A stretch of DNA of 64,000 bases from Campylobacterota bacterium (GTDB lineage Bacteria > Babelota > Babeliae > Babelales > RVW-14): the NCBI GenBank assembly GCA_020633995.1, contig JACKCO010000004.1:372001-436000 (forward strand), written 5' to 3'. The translations under genes were made by a program, and so were the position numbers. Below the pieces are notes generated by a model. The model ran no database searches, was not told the DNA's origin, and was given only the letters and a program-made list of their open reading frames with translations. Of the stretch, positions 50,600-59,530 are shown piece by piece (the first letter of the stretch is position 1; every line of letters begins with the position of its first letter).

Positions 50600-52582
50600 T
50601 TATGTGGTTGCTTGTCTGCCATAAGGGGCTTCTAACACCTTATTGTCAATCTCTATTTTAGCATTTCTTTGTAAAGATGCAATAAATGCTCCAAGCAACG
50701 TAGTCCTTGTTTTATATTTCTCTTGTTCAATTAATTTTGACCGATCTCGCTCAGCTCTCTTATTAAGCTGATCATCGGCTTCTTTTAGTCGACCAAAATA
50801 TAGAGTGTTTTCATGTCTATGCTGCACAACTTGAGATGGGTCACTCATTACAAACATTTTCTGGATAAGCGTCCCGAAGTTTTCCAGCCCTTTAACTTTG
50901 GTTGTGTTTTTTATGATCTTATCTGTAACTACGTGGGCAAATCCTTCTTTCTTTGCAAGATCTTCCAAGGTTATCTGATTATTTAAAAGTGCCTTTTTCC
51001 AATCCTGCGCAAAAGATTTCATTTTGTCGCGGGACCTTGATTTCAAATAGTCACTTTTTATTTGATCCTGCAAGATCGATTGCTTTGGAACATATGACTT
51101 CTGTATGTCTGAGATCTGATAAAGCACAAACTTCTCTTCATGTGCAAAATGACCAATGGCATCAATTGCTTTGTTGCCAGCAAAAAGCTTTGCAGCCAGA
51201 CTGCCCTCAAGTTCTGTTTTTTGTGTATCTTCCTGAGAAAGCAACGATGTTTTATTTTCCTTCAGCCCATGTTTTTGAATAAATTCATCTAAAGCAGTGG
51301 GCTCTTGTTTATACGTGTGCACAAGGCGCTCTAGGTCGGCTTTAACACTTGCTAGAGCCTTTTTAGCGCGCAATGTATCCACTATTTCTTCGCGAACATC
51401 GTTAAGCTGTTTTTCGTAAGCTTTCTTTCTGCCCACAAGCTGCACAATTTCAAACCCTTCAGGAGTACGGATTAGCTCGGAGACTTCATTGTCACGAAGC
51501 TTAAACGCTAGCGCCTCCATTGCTTGTGAATAGGTATTACGAGAGAAGTACTCTGTTAAGCCACCATTGGCTGCAGTCTTTTTGTCATCAGAATGTTTTT
51601 TTGCCAGCTCTGCAAAGCGCTCTGGACTTTCAATAAGAAGTTTTTGCAAATTCTTTGCTTTGTACGATAAATCATCCCGCTGCTTAGAAGTGTGCCCTTC
51701 AGGCAACGCAAGCAAAATGCGGCGAAGCTGGATTTGAGGCGCAACTCTGAATAGGCTTGATTTGTTCCGTTCATAAAATCTGTTTACAGCTAAATCGTCG
51801 ATCTCAATTTGTTTTTTAAACTCATCAATTGACAGAACCCAATAACGACCAGATCGTTTTTCTGGAACTCTATATTTATCCGTATGTTTAGAAAAGTAAG
51901 CCTCTAAATCTTGATCTGATACCTTTTCTTCTTCCGCCTTCTTGTCAAAAAATGATTGCGGACAAACCATAATCTCAAAGCTTTTTTTACCATAGTCCGC
52001 TTGCAAAAAGTCATTCACTACATTATTGGGCACATACGCCATATTGTAAACAAGCTGCTGAACAAGGTTACGAGAAAACTCTCTCTCCTTCTCTTTCTCG
52101 AAGGCTGCTGGAGTTATTGACATGCGCTGCAAATAACGCTCGTAAGCATCTACATCAAATTTTGAATCTTGATCAACAAGCTCGGGTAATGACTTGACCA
52201 ACTCCTGTTTAAACCACTCACCATCTACGCGCACCGCAAGATCTTCTGCAATGCTATCTAGCAACTGGTCTTTGACAGCACTGTTAAGCGCAAATTCGGC
52301 TGGATTTGAAACACCCAACACAGATTTAATAAACATATCCTCAGAGAGTCCATACATTTTTGCATATGGTTTGAGCGTGTTAATGCGCTCCTGAAGCTGA
52401 GCTAGAGAGCGATAGTACTCTTTAAGGTGTATTGATCTACCATTAACGCGAGCAACCCGCATAAAGTTAACGTTTTGTGGTGAAAAAAATAAAAATCCAA
52501 CGGTACCAAAGGCCATGGAAATAAAAACGATCCATAGGACTGAGTGCCACTTTTTCATCTCTTTTCTAAATGAACCAATCAT
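50600..52582 (-). CDS. PpiD/SurA-type periplasmic chaperone and prolyl isomerase
   Basis: 660 residues. One N-terminal membrane helix (WHSVLWIVFISMAFGTVGFLFF) anchors it with the bulk in the periplasm. A SurA-like N-terminal domain with MRVARVNGRSIHLKEYYRSLAQLQERI is followed by a parvulin domain (about 280-390; RRILLALPEG...FAELAKKHSDDKKTAANGGLTEYF...GFEIVQLVGRK) and a second helical part. This is the layout of PpiD, which helps outer-membrane proteins fold as they leave the Sec channel. It is 18 bases upstream of recA. Confidence 0.85.
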   Translation of the reverse strand: MIGSFRKEMKKWHSVLWIVFISMAFGTVGFLFFSPQNVNFMRVARVNGRSIHLKEYYRSLAQLQERINTLKPYAKMYGLSEDMFIKSVLGVSNPAEFALNSAVKDQLLDSIAEDLAVRVDGEWFKQELVKSLPELVDQDSKFDVDAYERYLQRMSITPAAFEKEKEREFSRNLVQQLVYNMAYVPNNVVNDFLQADYGKKSFEIMVCPQSFFDKKAEEEKVSDQDLEAYFSKHTDKYRVPEKRSGRYWVLSIDEFKKQIEIDDLAVNRFYERNKSSLFRVAPQIQLRRILLALPEGHTSKQRDDLSYKAKNLQKLLIESPERFAELAKKHSDDKKTAANGGLTEYFSRNTYSQAMEALAFKLRDNEVSELIRTPEGFEIVQLVGRKKAYEKQLNDVREEIVDTLRAKKALASVKADLERLVHTYKQEPTALDEFIQKHGLKENKTSLLSQEDTQKTELEGSLAAKLFAGNKAIDAIGHFAHEEKFVLYQISDIQKSYVPKQSILQDQIKSDYLKSRSRDKMKSFAQDWKKALLNNQITLEDLAKKEGFAHVVTDKIIKNTTKVKGLENFGTLIQKMFVMSDPSQVVQHRHENTLYFGRLKEADDQLNKRAERDRSKLIEQEKYKTRTTLLGAFIASLQRNAKIEIDNKVLEAPYGRQATT

Positions 52583-52796
52583 ACTATTTTCTCCAAGTAT
52601 TAAGGTTTTGTAATAAAAAACTAGAATGGAGTCTATCGCAACTCAATATTTTTTCCAAATTTTTTTTAACATTTCACCAAAATGTCGTCCAGATAAAGCA
52701 AAAGAGAAAGGCAAACAAAATCGCTCGCCACGCAAACTTTCAACGAGGGACAATGTGGTAACATGGCAAGCCAACGAAAAACAACCCGGCCAAAAT

Positions 52797-53804
52797 TCAA
52801 AACAATTCACTATTATCACGAACCTGCAGGTCATATTTATTAATATACCCCTCAATATCATCAACCATGGCGCTTATCCATAAATCACCCGATATAGATA
52901 GCCTGCTAATAATCGTATCATGATCACCTTTGCCAGATAGACCCTCCAGGAGATCATCTTCAAATTTATCCCAAAATATTCTTTGTCTTTTTGCATATTG
53001 CCATGTTTTTTCAAAAATTGTTTTACTAACCTCATCCAGATTTTCACACAATGTACCTTCGATGAAATCAAGAAGTTGCACATATCCTATAAGCTTTTTT
53101 CTCCGGACAAATGCTTCCCACTTTGTACCGCGAATCCCCTCGACCTCCTCAAGCCAACCATGACTAAGCATCTCATCGGTTCTTTGTTTAAGTCGACTTC
53201 GTAAATAATCTTTTTCACAACCGAGGTATACAATAAAAGCGTCACACAGGGGATTAAACTGAGGAACAAACTCAGACGGCAAACGACCTGTTTTGCGCCA
53301 CAACTCTAGCGCCCGATTAATCCGATACACATCATTTGGATGAATCTTTGCTGCGCGACAGGGATCTATATCACGTAATAAATCCCAATTGCCAGATTCA
53401 TGGACCTCAAGCTTGCAGGGATTTTTTGGACCAACAGAGCCATTTACCTCACCGACATGATGGTGTGGCTCAAAAAAGAGAGCCTTGATATAAAAAAGAG
53501 AGCCGCCAACAACAACCGGCACATTCCCGCGACCGTAAATGTCACGTATCAGTACCTTAACGCGATCGCGGTAGGCGGCAACATCAAGGTCTTCGGGTTC
53601 ATCTAAAACATCAAACAAATGACTCCTAAAAGGCTGCTTTGCCAAATCAGGCTTAGCAGTCCCAACACTCAATGGCTTATAAAATTGGCCAACGTCAGCA
53701 TTGATGACTTCTATATTATTTAGTCGCTGGGCAATCTTCTCCGATAGCGCTGTTTTTCCCGAACCGGTGGGTCCTGTTATTACAATGATGCGATTATTGA
53801 GCAT
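52797..53804 (-). CDS. miaA: tRNA dimethylallyltransferase
   Basis: Adds a dimethylallyl group to A37 of tRNAs reading UNN codons. 335 residues. The P-loop GPTGSGKT is at 11-18. The substrate-binding motif usually written D-S-x-Q reads DVGQ (37-40) in NADVGQFYKPLSVGTAKP, so a Ser is replaced by Val. FFVGG-type VVVGGSLFYIKAL, DPCRAAKIHPNDVYRINRALEL and the C-terminal WQYAKRQRIFWDKF are conserved. A tail of about 40 residues extends past the usual end. Confidence 0.92.
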   Translation of the reverse strand: MLNNRIIVITGPTGSGKTALSEKIAQRLNNIEVINADVGQFYKPLSVGTAKPDLAKQPFRSHLFDVLDEPEDLDVAAYRDRVKVLIRDIYGRGNVPVVVGGSLFYIKALFFEPHHHVGEVNGSVGPKNPCKLEVHESGNWDLLRDIDPCRAAKIHPNDVYRINRALELWRKTGRLPSEFVPQFNPLCDAFIVYLGCEKDYLRSRLKQRTDEMLSHGWLEEVEGIRGTKWEAFVRRKKLIGYVQLLDFIEGTLCENLDEVSKTIFEKTWQYAKRQRIFWDKFEDDLLEGLSGKGDHDTIISRLSISGDLWISAMVDDIEGYINKYDLQVRDNSELF

Positions 53805-53823
53805 GGCTTATGCGATTCATGGC

Positions 53824-54384
53824 TTACATATTAACTGATGAGGTATAATCGCCACCCTTGAGGGTTTGCTCCCCTTGGTAAGAAAATTGACGAAATGGGG
53901 CACGCAACAATCGAATGACTGCGTCGGAGTCTTTCTTATTCACCGTCTGAATCTCCTGACAAATAAGATCTTCAGCAAGCTGCAGTATGTTCTTTTCCCC
54001 AAAAGAAAGCTCCTTGTGTTGTGATATATTCATTAAGTCGCCGTAGATGTCTACTATTTCTAACAAATCACCACCCTGAATCCCATTCTGATACTCTTTG
54101 CTGCGCTTGTTCCAGCCACTTGGGGTAAAATCGATAGCGTCAATTTTCTTGTTTTTTGCCGTAGCTAAGTCCTTAAGCGCCTGAGAAACCACATCGGGGG
54201 AGCTCAGCCTTCGTATGCCAACATTGTTGGCATTATAGGTAGGAACCAAAATGGTCGTATCACTAAAGAGAAAAGAAAGTTTTAAAAATTGTATTTTGTT
54301 ACCAGCAACTTCTTTTTCAACAATATCGCTGATCAAGGCAACGCCGTGGCCAGGATATACAACATGCTCATTAAGTTCAAACAT
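53824..54384 (-). CDS. CarD-family transcription regulator
   Basis: 186 residues from MFELNEHVVYPGHGVALISDIVEKEVAG, the RNA-polymerase-interacting domain of CarD/CdnL. A helical C-terminal domain follows (GDLLEIVDIYGDLMNISQHKELSFGEKNILQLAEDLICQEI). The frame is open to 54429, but the family begins at this Met. CarD proteins bind the RNA polymerase beta subunit and stabilise open promoter complexes, notably for rRNA genes. It has a good promoter of its own at 54492-54520 and is followed by miaA. Confidence 0.88.
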   Translation of the reverse strand: MFELNEHVVYPGHGVALISDIVEKEVAGNKIQFLKLSFLFSDTTILVPTYNANNVGIRRLSSPDVVSQALKDLATAKNKKIDAIDFTPSGWNKRSKEYQNGIQGGDLLEIVDIYGDLMNISQHKELSFGEKNILQLAEDLICQEIQTVNKKDSDAVIRLLRAPFRQFSYQGEQTLKGGDYTSSVNM

Positions 54385-54491
54385 TAAACCAATCCCTTTG
54401 CGTAAAATTACGAAGGGCACCCCCAGCATAATTCACGAGCATTCCTAAACCCCAAGGTTAGTAACTACTCCTACACTTTCACCTGATATAT

Positions 54492-54520
54492 ATGATACCC
54501 GAAAAAGTGCAGAGTGCCAA
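54492..54520 (-). promoter_or_regulatory. carD-like gene promoter
   Basis: On the minus strand TTGGCA (54520-54515), a 17-bp spacer, TATCAT (54497-54492); each box matches five of six consensus bases. The leader would be about 100 bases. Confidence 0.6.
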
Positions 54521-54710
54521 CCCCCTCCAACCGCTCCGGCTAGCCCCTCTTTGGTGTCATTTGTAATCATGTTATTATGATACACTATTATAAGCAAAGA
54601 TAATAATTTTCTTAAATTTATTGCGAAATGACCTTTCCCAATGGCGTAATCTTGATGTATAATGAACTGTTAGTGAGAAAGTTTTTTCGTTTTTTAATAA
54701 TATAAAGCCT

Positions 54711-56108
54711 ATGAGTAATACGCAAACCATTGATTTGGGCAAGGCCCAGCGCTTCAAATACGGGTTTAAATGGACCCTTGCGGGAAGCATTATGTATGAA
54801 GTGGTTAAATCATTTCATATCTTTTTGCTCTTCTCTTATATGACACATGCAAGCTACGGTATCGTCGGAGCTTTATTCTCTCTTATTTACCTTACAACTT
54901 ACATTGCGGATTTTGGGGCTTCTAACACCATCCCCTCATACGCCTCACTGTTTACGCAAAGTCGTAAAAGTTTTGTGTACACCTTTGTGCATTATTATTT
55001 GTTGCCCAATACTCCATTTATCATCCTATGCACAGGGCTGTGTACCTATATTTTTCTTCCCAAGTTCCTATCCACTCAAAGTTCAATGTTTTGGATAGCC
55101 CCGTGTATCATCGTACTTGAGACGGTGCGCAGCTTTATGCGTTACTTGCTTCATACAATATTTCTTAACAAGCAGGTGGTCGTCATTGAGTTAACGTTGT
55201 TTTTTTTGTATAAAGCATCAATATGGTTTTGCTTCTTTGTTATGGGGTGGACCCTCTCGCTTGAGCTTATATTCTTCCCACATTTCGTTGACTCTCTTTT
55301 GTGCGTACTTCTTTTCTCCGTTCTAACAGTTAGATACGTCATACGACTACCAAGCACTGATCTAACAGATCATGATATAGACCAGATTCGTAAGGCGTCA
55401 ATTTCAAAAACCTATGCTATGCGTATATGCAATTGTATATTAAGGTTTGCACGCCATATGTTCACATCCAATCTTCTTACCCCACTCTTCGCCTACAAGT
55501 TTGGCCTTAAGTCTGCTGGCTTCTTCTACCTGTCAAGCTCATTTGCTCACTCATTACAATCAATCATTAGATACTCGGTAGGATTTTCGGGCAATGCGCT
55601 TCTTGCAAGTCTTAAGCAAAGCCCCCTAAGCACAAAGAAAGAAGCATTTGGCATGCTATGCCAAAGCATGGTCAATTTGATAGCACCCCCAACCCTGTTT
55701 CTTTTAATCAACTATCACCCTATCGTCAGGCTCAGTCAGCGACACGAAGTTACAAGTATTACCGTCTCCCTTTCACTGATATTTTTGCTTATTACCTTCA
55801 CCGAATTTTTCTTTATGATCTATGAGCAGTTTTATATCGTAGAACAAGAATCCAGCAAGTTTTTGCTTATTAAGCTCATTGAGCTTGGCCTGCTCTACTT
55901 TGCTTTCGAAGCAAATCCCTATGCAACGCCCTTCTCTATACTCACTTTCCTCATTGTTATTCGTTGCATTGTTTTTGCAATTATAGCCTCTCATGCATTT
56001 TTCCAATGGAGGCTTAAGCCGCGGTTCGTTACCAATACATCGTACATGCTGGTGACGCTTGCATGTTCTCTCTTGTGTCTATTCATCATTTCCTCGATCA
56101 GCGTTTAG
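54711..56108 (+). CDS. Wzx-like polysaccharide flippase or MOP-superfamily transporter
   Basis: 465 residues with about twelve predicted membrane helices and short loops. The N-terminus (KYGFKWTLAGSIMYEVVKSFHIFLLFSYMTHASYGIVGALFSLIYLTTYIADFGAS) resembles the start of O-antigen and teichoic-acid flippases, where a gated helix pair is followed by a loop with a conserved G-x(3)-A-x(3)-Y pattern. No glycosyltransferase genes are adjacent, so the substrate cannot be guessed. TATAAT at 54658-54663 could be its -10 box, but the -35 is weak. Multidrug transport is the alternative. Confidence 0.6.
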   Translation: MSNTQTIDLGKAQRFKYGFKWTLAGSIMYEVVKSFHIFLLFSYMTHASYGIVGALFSLIYLTTYIADFGASNTIPSYASLFTQSRKSFVYTFVHYYLLPNTPFIILCTGLCTYIFLPKFLSTQSSMFWIAPCIIVLETVRSFMRYLLHTIFLNKQVVVIELTLFFLYKASIWFCFFVMGWTLSLELIFFPHFVDSLLCVLLFSVLTVRYVIRLPSTDLTDHDIDQIRKASISKTYAMRICNCILRFARHMFTSNLLTPLFAYKFGLKSAGFFYLSSSFAHSLQSIIRYSVGFSGNALLASLKQSPLSTKKEAFGMLCQSMVNLIAPPTLFLLINYHPIVRLSQRHEVTSITVSLSLIFLLITFTEFFFMIYEQFYIVEQESSKFLLIKLIELGLLYFAFEANPYATPFSILTFLIVIRCIVFAIIASHAFFQWRLKPRFVTNTSYMLVTLACSLLCLFIISSISV

Positions 56109-56542
56109 CAAAGTTTGCTGCATGCACAACAAATAGGTACTTTGCGTTTATCATCGTTCGATAGGTCTGCCTGCAAAGCTTTCAAGCATGTCGTCCGATT
56201 GGTTGAGCAAGGCTGCGTACAAGCCCGTCTATTCCCCAGGTCAGCCCACTGTCACACCCTTTCTAATAATCTTCCTTATATAAACACGTAACCAAGCCCA
56301 TCATGCCTCGTTAAAAAAACTTTCATATCACACCCTCAAGCATCCATCCCGAACCCATAAGCTCCAGAGTAAACGGCATGAGGGGGGAGGTGGAGTGCGC
56401 GATCGCGCAAAACAGGCAACGAGTATAGATCAGCCCCCCTATAAACACGGCAGACAAAGCAGCTTTGCACTCACAGTGAGCTGGTTAATTATCAGACACA
56501 AATAGTAATTACAGGGTGAGCGCCTCGCAAATCTTGAGTCGA

Positions 56543-56568
56543 TTGCACTAAAATTTTCTTAAGTGCAA
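56543..56568. promoter_or_regulatory. CIRCE-like inverted repeat at the dnaK promoter
   Basis: TTGCACT (56543-56549), 12 bases, AGTGCAA (56562-56568). The HrcA operator CIRCE is TTAGCACTC-N9-GAGTGCTAA; each arm here matches it with one base missing. It ends one base before the -35 box, so a bound repressor would block the promoter. Confidence 0.45.
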
Positions 56569-56569
56569 C

Positions 56570-56598
56570 TTGACACATCTTCATTAGCCCACTAAACT
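56570..56598 (+). promoter_or_regulatory. dnaK promoter
   Basis: Perfect TTGACA at 56570-56575, a 17-bp spacer, TAAACT at 56593-56598. It is a housekeeping sigma70-type promoter rather than a heat-shock sigma32 type. The leader is about 60 bases. Confidence 0.65.
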
Positions 56599-56665
56599 AT
56601 TCTTAGTCAAAAATTAGAAGTAAAACTCCCTATCAAAGCCTATTTAAAAGGAACTCGAGGTCATT

Positions 56666-58579
56666 ATGTCAAAAATAATTGGTATCGATTTAGGAACAAC
56701 TAACTCGGTTGTCTCGTTCATGGAAGGTGGGGACCAAAAGGTCATCCCAAATCAGGAAGGTAACAACACAACTCCGTCCATTGTTGCTTTCACCAAAGAT
56801 GGGCAACGCCTAGTTGGTTCAGTCGCCAAACGTCAAGCAATCACAAATCCGGAAAATACTATTTTCTCAGCAAAGCGATTCATTGGTAGAAAGTTCTCTT
56901 CGCTCACTGAAAAAGAAATTAAAACCATGCCTTACAGGCTGGTAGAGGGCAAGAACGGCGATGTCGCCATCGAAATAAATGGCAAAGCCATGACGCCTCA
57001 AGAAATTTCGGCCGCCATCCTACAAAAACTCAAACAAGCGGCAGAAGACTACACTGGACAAAAGATTACCCAAGCAGTGGTAACCGTACCCGCTTACTTT
57101 AATGACGCTCAGCGACAAGCAACCAAAGATGCTGGTACAATCGCAGGGCTCGATGTTAAACGAATCATCAATGAGCCAACTGCAGCTGCTCTTGCATACG
57201 GTCTAGACAAAAAAAAGAACGAAATGATTGCTGTGTTCGACTTCGGTGGGGGAACATTTGACGTTTCAATCCTTGAAGTTGGTGACGGCGTCGTCGAAGT
57301 AAAATCAACCAACGGCGATACCATGCTTGGCGGTGACAACATCGATGAAATCATCATTTCATACTTAGCTGATGAATTTAAAAAAGAACATGGCGTCGAC
57401 CTGCACAACGACAAAATGGCGCTTCAAAGACTTAAAGAGGCTGCAGAAAAAGCAAAAATAGAACTTTCATCAACAACAGAAACTGAAATCAACTTGCCAT
57501 ACATCACTGCCGATGCGTCGGGACCAAAACACTTGGTCACAAAACTTTCCCGCGCCAAGTTTGAAAACCTATGTGCAGACGTCTTCAAGCGTCTATTCAA
57601 CCCATGCCAAAAAGCACTCGATGATGCAGGCCTTAAGGCTTCAGACATCCAAGAAGTCATTTTAGTTGGTGGCTCAACCCGTGTGCCAAAAATCCAAGAA
57701 ATGGTTAAAGACTTTTTTGGTAAAGAACCAAATAAATCAGTTAATCCAGATGAAGTTGTCTCTGTTGGAGCAGCAATTCAAGGTGGTGTTCTGGCTGGTG
57801 ATGTAACTGACGTACTACTTCTTGACGTTACTCCACTCTCGCTTGGCATCGAAACAATGGGCGGTGTTGCAACAAAGCTGATCGAGCGCAACACAACAAT
57901 CCCAAGCAAAAAATCACAGGTATTCAGCACGGCAGAAGACAACCAGACAGCTGTCGATATTCACGTGGTTCAGGGTGAGCGCGAATTTGCTAAAGATAAC
58001 AAAACGCTTGGACGCTTCCGCCTTGATGGCATTCCAACAGCTCCTCGCGGCGTTCCTCAAATCGAAGTAACCTTTGATATTGACGCAAACGGTATTGTTA
58101 ACGTTTCAGCAAAAGACAAAGGAACTGGCAAAGAGCAACACATCACCATCACCAATTCATCGGGTCTGTCAAAAGATGAAGTTGATCAAATGGTTAAAGA
58201 TGCACAACTACACGAAGCTGAAGACAAGAAAACCAAAGAGACCATTGAAAAACGCAACCAACTCGACAACACAATCATGCAAACCGAAAAAATGATCAAG
58301 GAAAACAAAGATAAGCTTCCAATGGCTGATGTCAGCACCGTTGAGACCGAAATTGAAAATGCTAAAAAAGTGCTCAAAGAACATGAGAACGATGCGGAAC
58401 AACTCCAAAAAGCAAACGAACAACTAACTCAGGCATCATATAAGCTTGCAGAGCACATTTACAAAGAGCAACAACAAAATCAGCAAGCCCAATCAGATCA
58501 AACACACCAAGGCGAACAACAGGAACAAACTAGAGGCAAAGACGACAGTATTGACGCTGAGTTTGAGGAAAAACAATAA
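56666..58579 (+). CDS. dnaK: Chaperone DnaK (Hsp70)
   Basis: 637 residues, full length. ATPase domain signatures IGIDLGTTNS at the N-terminus, VFDFGGGTFDVSILEV and ILVGGSTRVPKIQEMV; substrate-binding domain LLDVTPLSLGIETMGGV; Gln-rich C-terminal lid and tail ending KGKDDSIDAEFEEKQ, close to the usual acidic end. It uses ATP to bind and release unfolded proteins with DnaJ and GrpE, whose genes are not adjacent. Own promoter with a CIRCE-like repeat and a strong terminator suggest a monocistronic heat-responsive gene. Confidence 0.98.
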   Translation: MSKIIGIDLGTTNSVVSFMEGGDQKVIPNQEGNNTTPSIVAFTKDGQRLVGSVAKRQAITNPENTIFSAKRFIGRKFSSLTEKEIKTMPYRLVEGKNGDVAIEINGKAMTPQEISAAILQKLKQAAEDYTGQKITQAVVTVPAYFNDAQRQATKDAGTIAGLDVKRIINEPTAAALAYGLDKKKNEMIAVFDFGGGTFDVSILEVGDGVVEVKSTNGDTMLGGDNIDEIIISYLADEFKKEHGVDLHNDKMALQRLKEAAEKAKIELSSTTETEINLPYITADASGPKHLVTKLSRAKFENLCADVFKRLFNPCQKALDDAGLKASDIQEVILVGGSTRVPKIQEMVKDFFGKEPNKSVNPDEVVSVGAAIQGGVLAGDVTDVLLLDVTPLSLGIETMGGVATKLIERNTTIPSKKSQVFSTAEDNQTAVDIHVVQGEREFAKDNKTLGRFRLDGIPTAPRGVPQIEVTFDIDANGIVNVSAKDKGTGKEQHITITNSSGLSKDEVDQMVKDAQLHEAEDKKTKETIEKRNQLDNTIMQTEKMIKENKDKLPMADVSTVETEIENAKKVLKEHENDAEQLQKANEQLTQASYKLAEHIYKEQQQNQQAQSDQTHQGEQQEQTRGKDDSIDAEFEEKQ

Positions 58580-58603
58580 ACGCCTAAAAATTAACACCTG
58601 GAC

Positions 58604-58636
58604 AAAAAAGACCGAGTCTAACGCTCGGTCTTTTTT
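58604..58636 (+). terminator. dnaK terminator
   Basis: Stem AAGACCGAG/CTCGGTCTT with a seven-base loop, preceded by an A run and followed by six T. Confidence 0.88.
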
Positions 58637-58714
58637 ATTGCTACGAAAAAACACCCAACTTTCCCCCATTCAAACCTCTGACAATCACCCCCCTTCTTTA
58701 TCAAGATATCCCAT

Positions 58715-58743
58715 TTGACATTAAAATAAAATCGGTATATTCT
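58715..58743 (+). promoter_or_regulatory. Promoter of the 58790 exported-protein gene
   Basis: Perfect TTGACA at 58715-58720, a 17-bp spacer, TATTCT at 58738-58743. A small hairpin CTTACT-N7-AGTAAG (58758-58776) lies in the leader, just before the ribosome site GGAGG. Confidence 0.6.
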
Positions 58744-58789
58744 ATTAGAAATGGATACTTACTAACAATGAGTAAGACTGGAGGTTCTA

Positions 58790-59419
58790 ATGAACATATC
58801 ATCAAAATCGATACTATTTTTTGCATATGCGATCTCGTGCATTGTGACACCAAACTCACTCTGGGCAATGAACCAAAGTGTCCCCAACAATGTAACCATA
58901 GACTCGTTAGCGTTAGCAATACCTGCTGTTAGCGAACAAACTCGTGGCGCACAAAAACTACTTCAAAAATTAGTTAACTTTTGCCTTTTGTGTAAAGCAA
59001 CCAATGATGCATCCCAAAAAGTTTCCAACTCAAAAAAAATTGCTGATCTCATTCTTAACGGAACTATTCTCGCACTCATCTACAAGTCAGAATTTTTCAC
59101 CGATTCTAACTTTGACGTCATAGAATTTGCCAAACAACAACTCACACACAATAACGAGTTAATAGTTGCACTCTGCACCGTCATTTTTTACATGCACAGT
59201 TTTTTGCTCGAACACACCCTAAAGCAGACAATTAAAGACACAAAAATTGAAAAGCTCATCGACAGCTGCCATAAAAAATGCTCCGAGACGCTTGCAAAAA
59301 TTCCCAACATTAAAGAATTTGTACCAAGCCAACATGACACCAAAATCATGCTTCTCTGCACGCTCATAACCACCATGCTGTCATACTTTCTTAACTACCT
59401 CAACCCACAGGGTGCATAA
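58790..59419 (+). CDS. Exported helical protein with C-terminal hydrophobic helix, unknown
   Basis: 209 residues. The signal peptide is MNISSKSILFFAYAISCIVTPNSLWA. A helical mature part includes a Cys-containing segment (LVNFCLLCKATND) and a hydrophobic stretch (LIVALCTVIFYMHSFLLE). Another C-terminal hydrophobic helix (KIMLLCTLITTMLSYFLNYL) comes eight residues before the end. No family recognised. GGAGG lies five bases before the ATG and a near-consensus promoter lies upstream, so strong expression is likely. The layout resembles that of the protein encoded at 43408-44049. Confidence 0.62.
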   Translation: MNISSKSILFFAYAISCIVTPNSLWAMNQSVPNNVTIDSLALAIPAVSEQTRGAQKLLQKLVNFCLLCKATNDASQKVSNSKKIADLILNGTILALIYKSEFFTDSNFDVIEFAKQQLTHNNELIVALCTVIFYMHSFLLEHTLKQTIKDTKIEKLIDSCHKKCSETLAKIPNIKEFVPSQHDTKIMLLCTLITTMLSYFLNYLNPQGA

Positions 59420-59530
59420 AAAACTGACACATATGGTCCACGCACCAGCTTTTTCACACGATCCCCAAAAAATCATGCTACACTGGTGATAGCTTAAAAA
59501 ACACCAAAGCCCCCTCTGTTTGGAGCTGTT

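Larger units (their letters stand above)
56109..56665. other. 557-bp region ahead of dnaK
   Basis: Less AT-rich than other gaps. It contains a 14-bp palindrome TGCGCGATCGCGCA (56396-56409), CAAAGC-A-GCTTTG (56455-56467), a CTCAC-A-GTGAG repeat (about 56470-56480), and the dnaK promoter with its CIRCE-like repeat. No frame longer than a few dozen codons looks real. The left 300 bases show no signal I can name. Confidence 0.5.

Noticed and set aside
56348..56380. Resemblance to 5S rRNA (CCATCCCGAAC followed by AAGCTCC)
   Set aside because: The 5S spacing between these segments is wrong by several bases, the G-C-C-G-A-T-G-G segment is missing and no closing stem can be formed. Probably a chance match.
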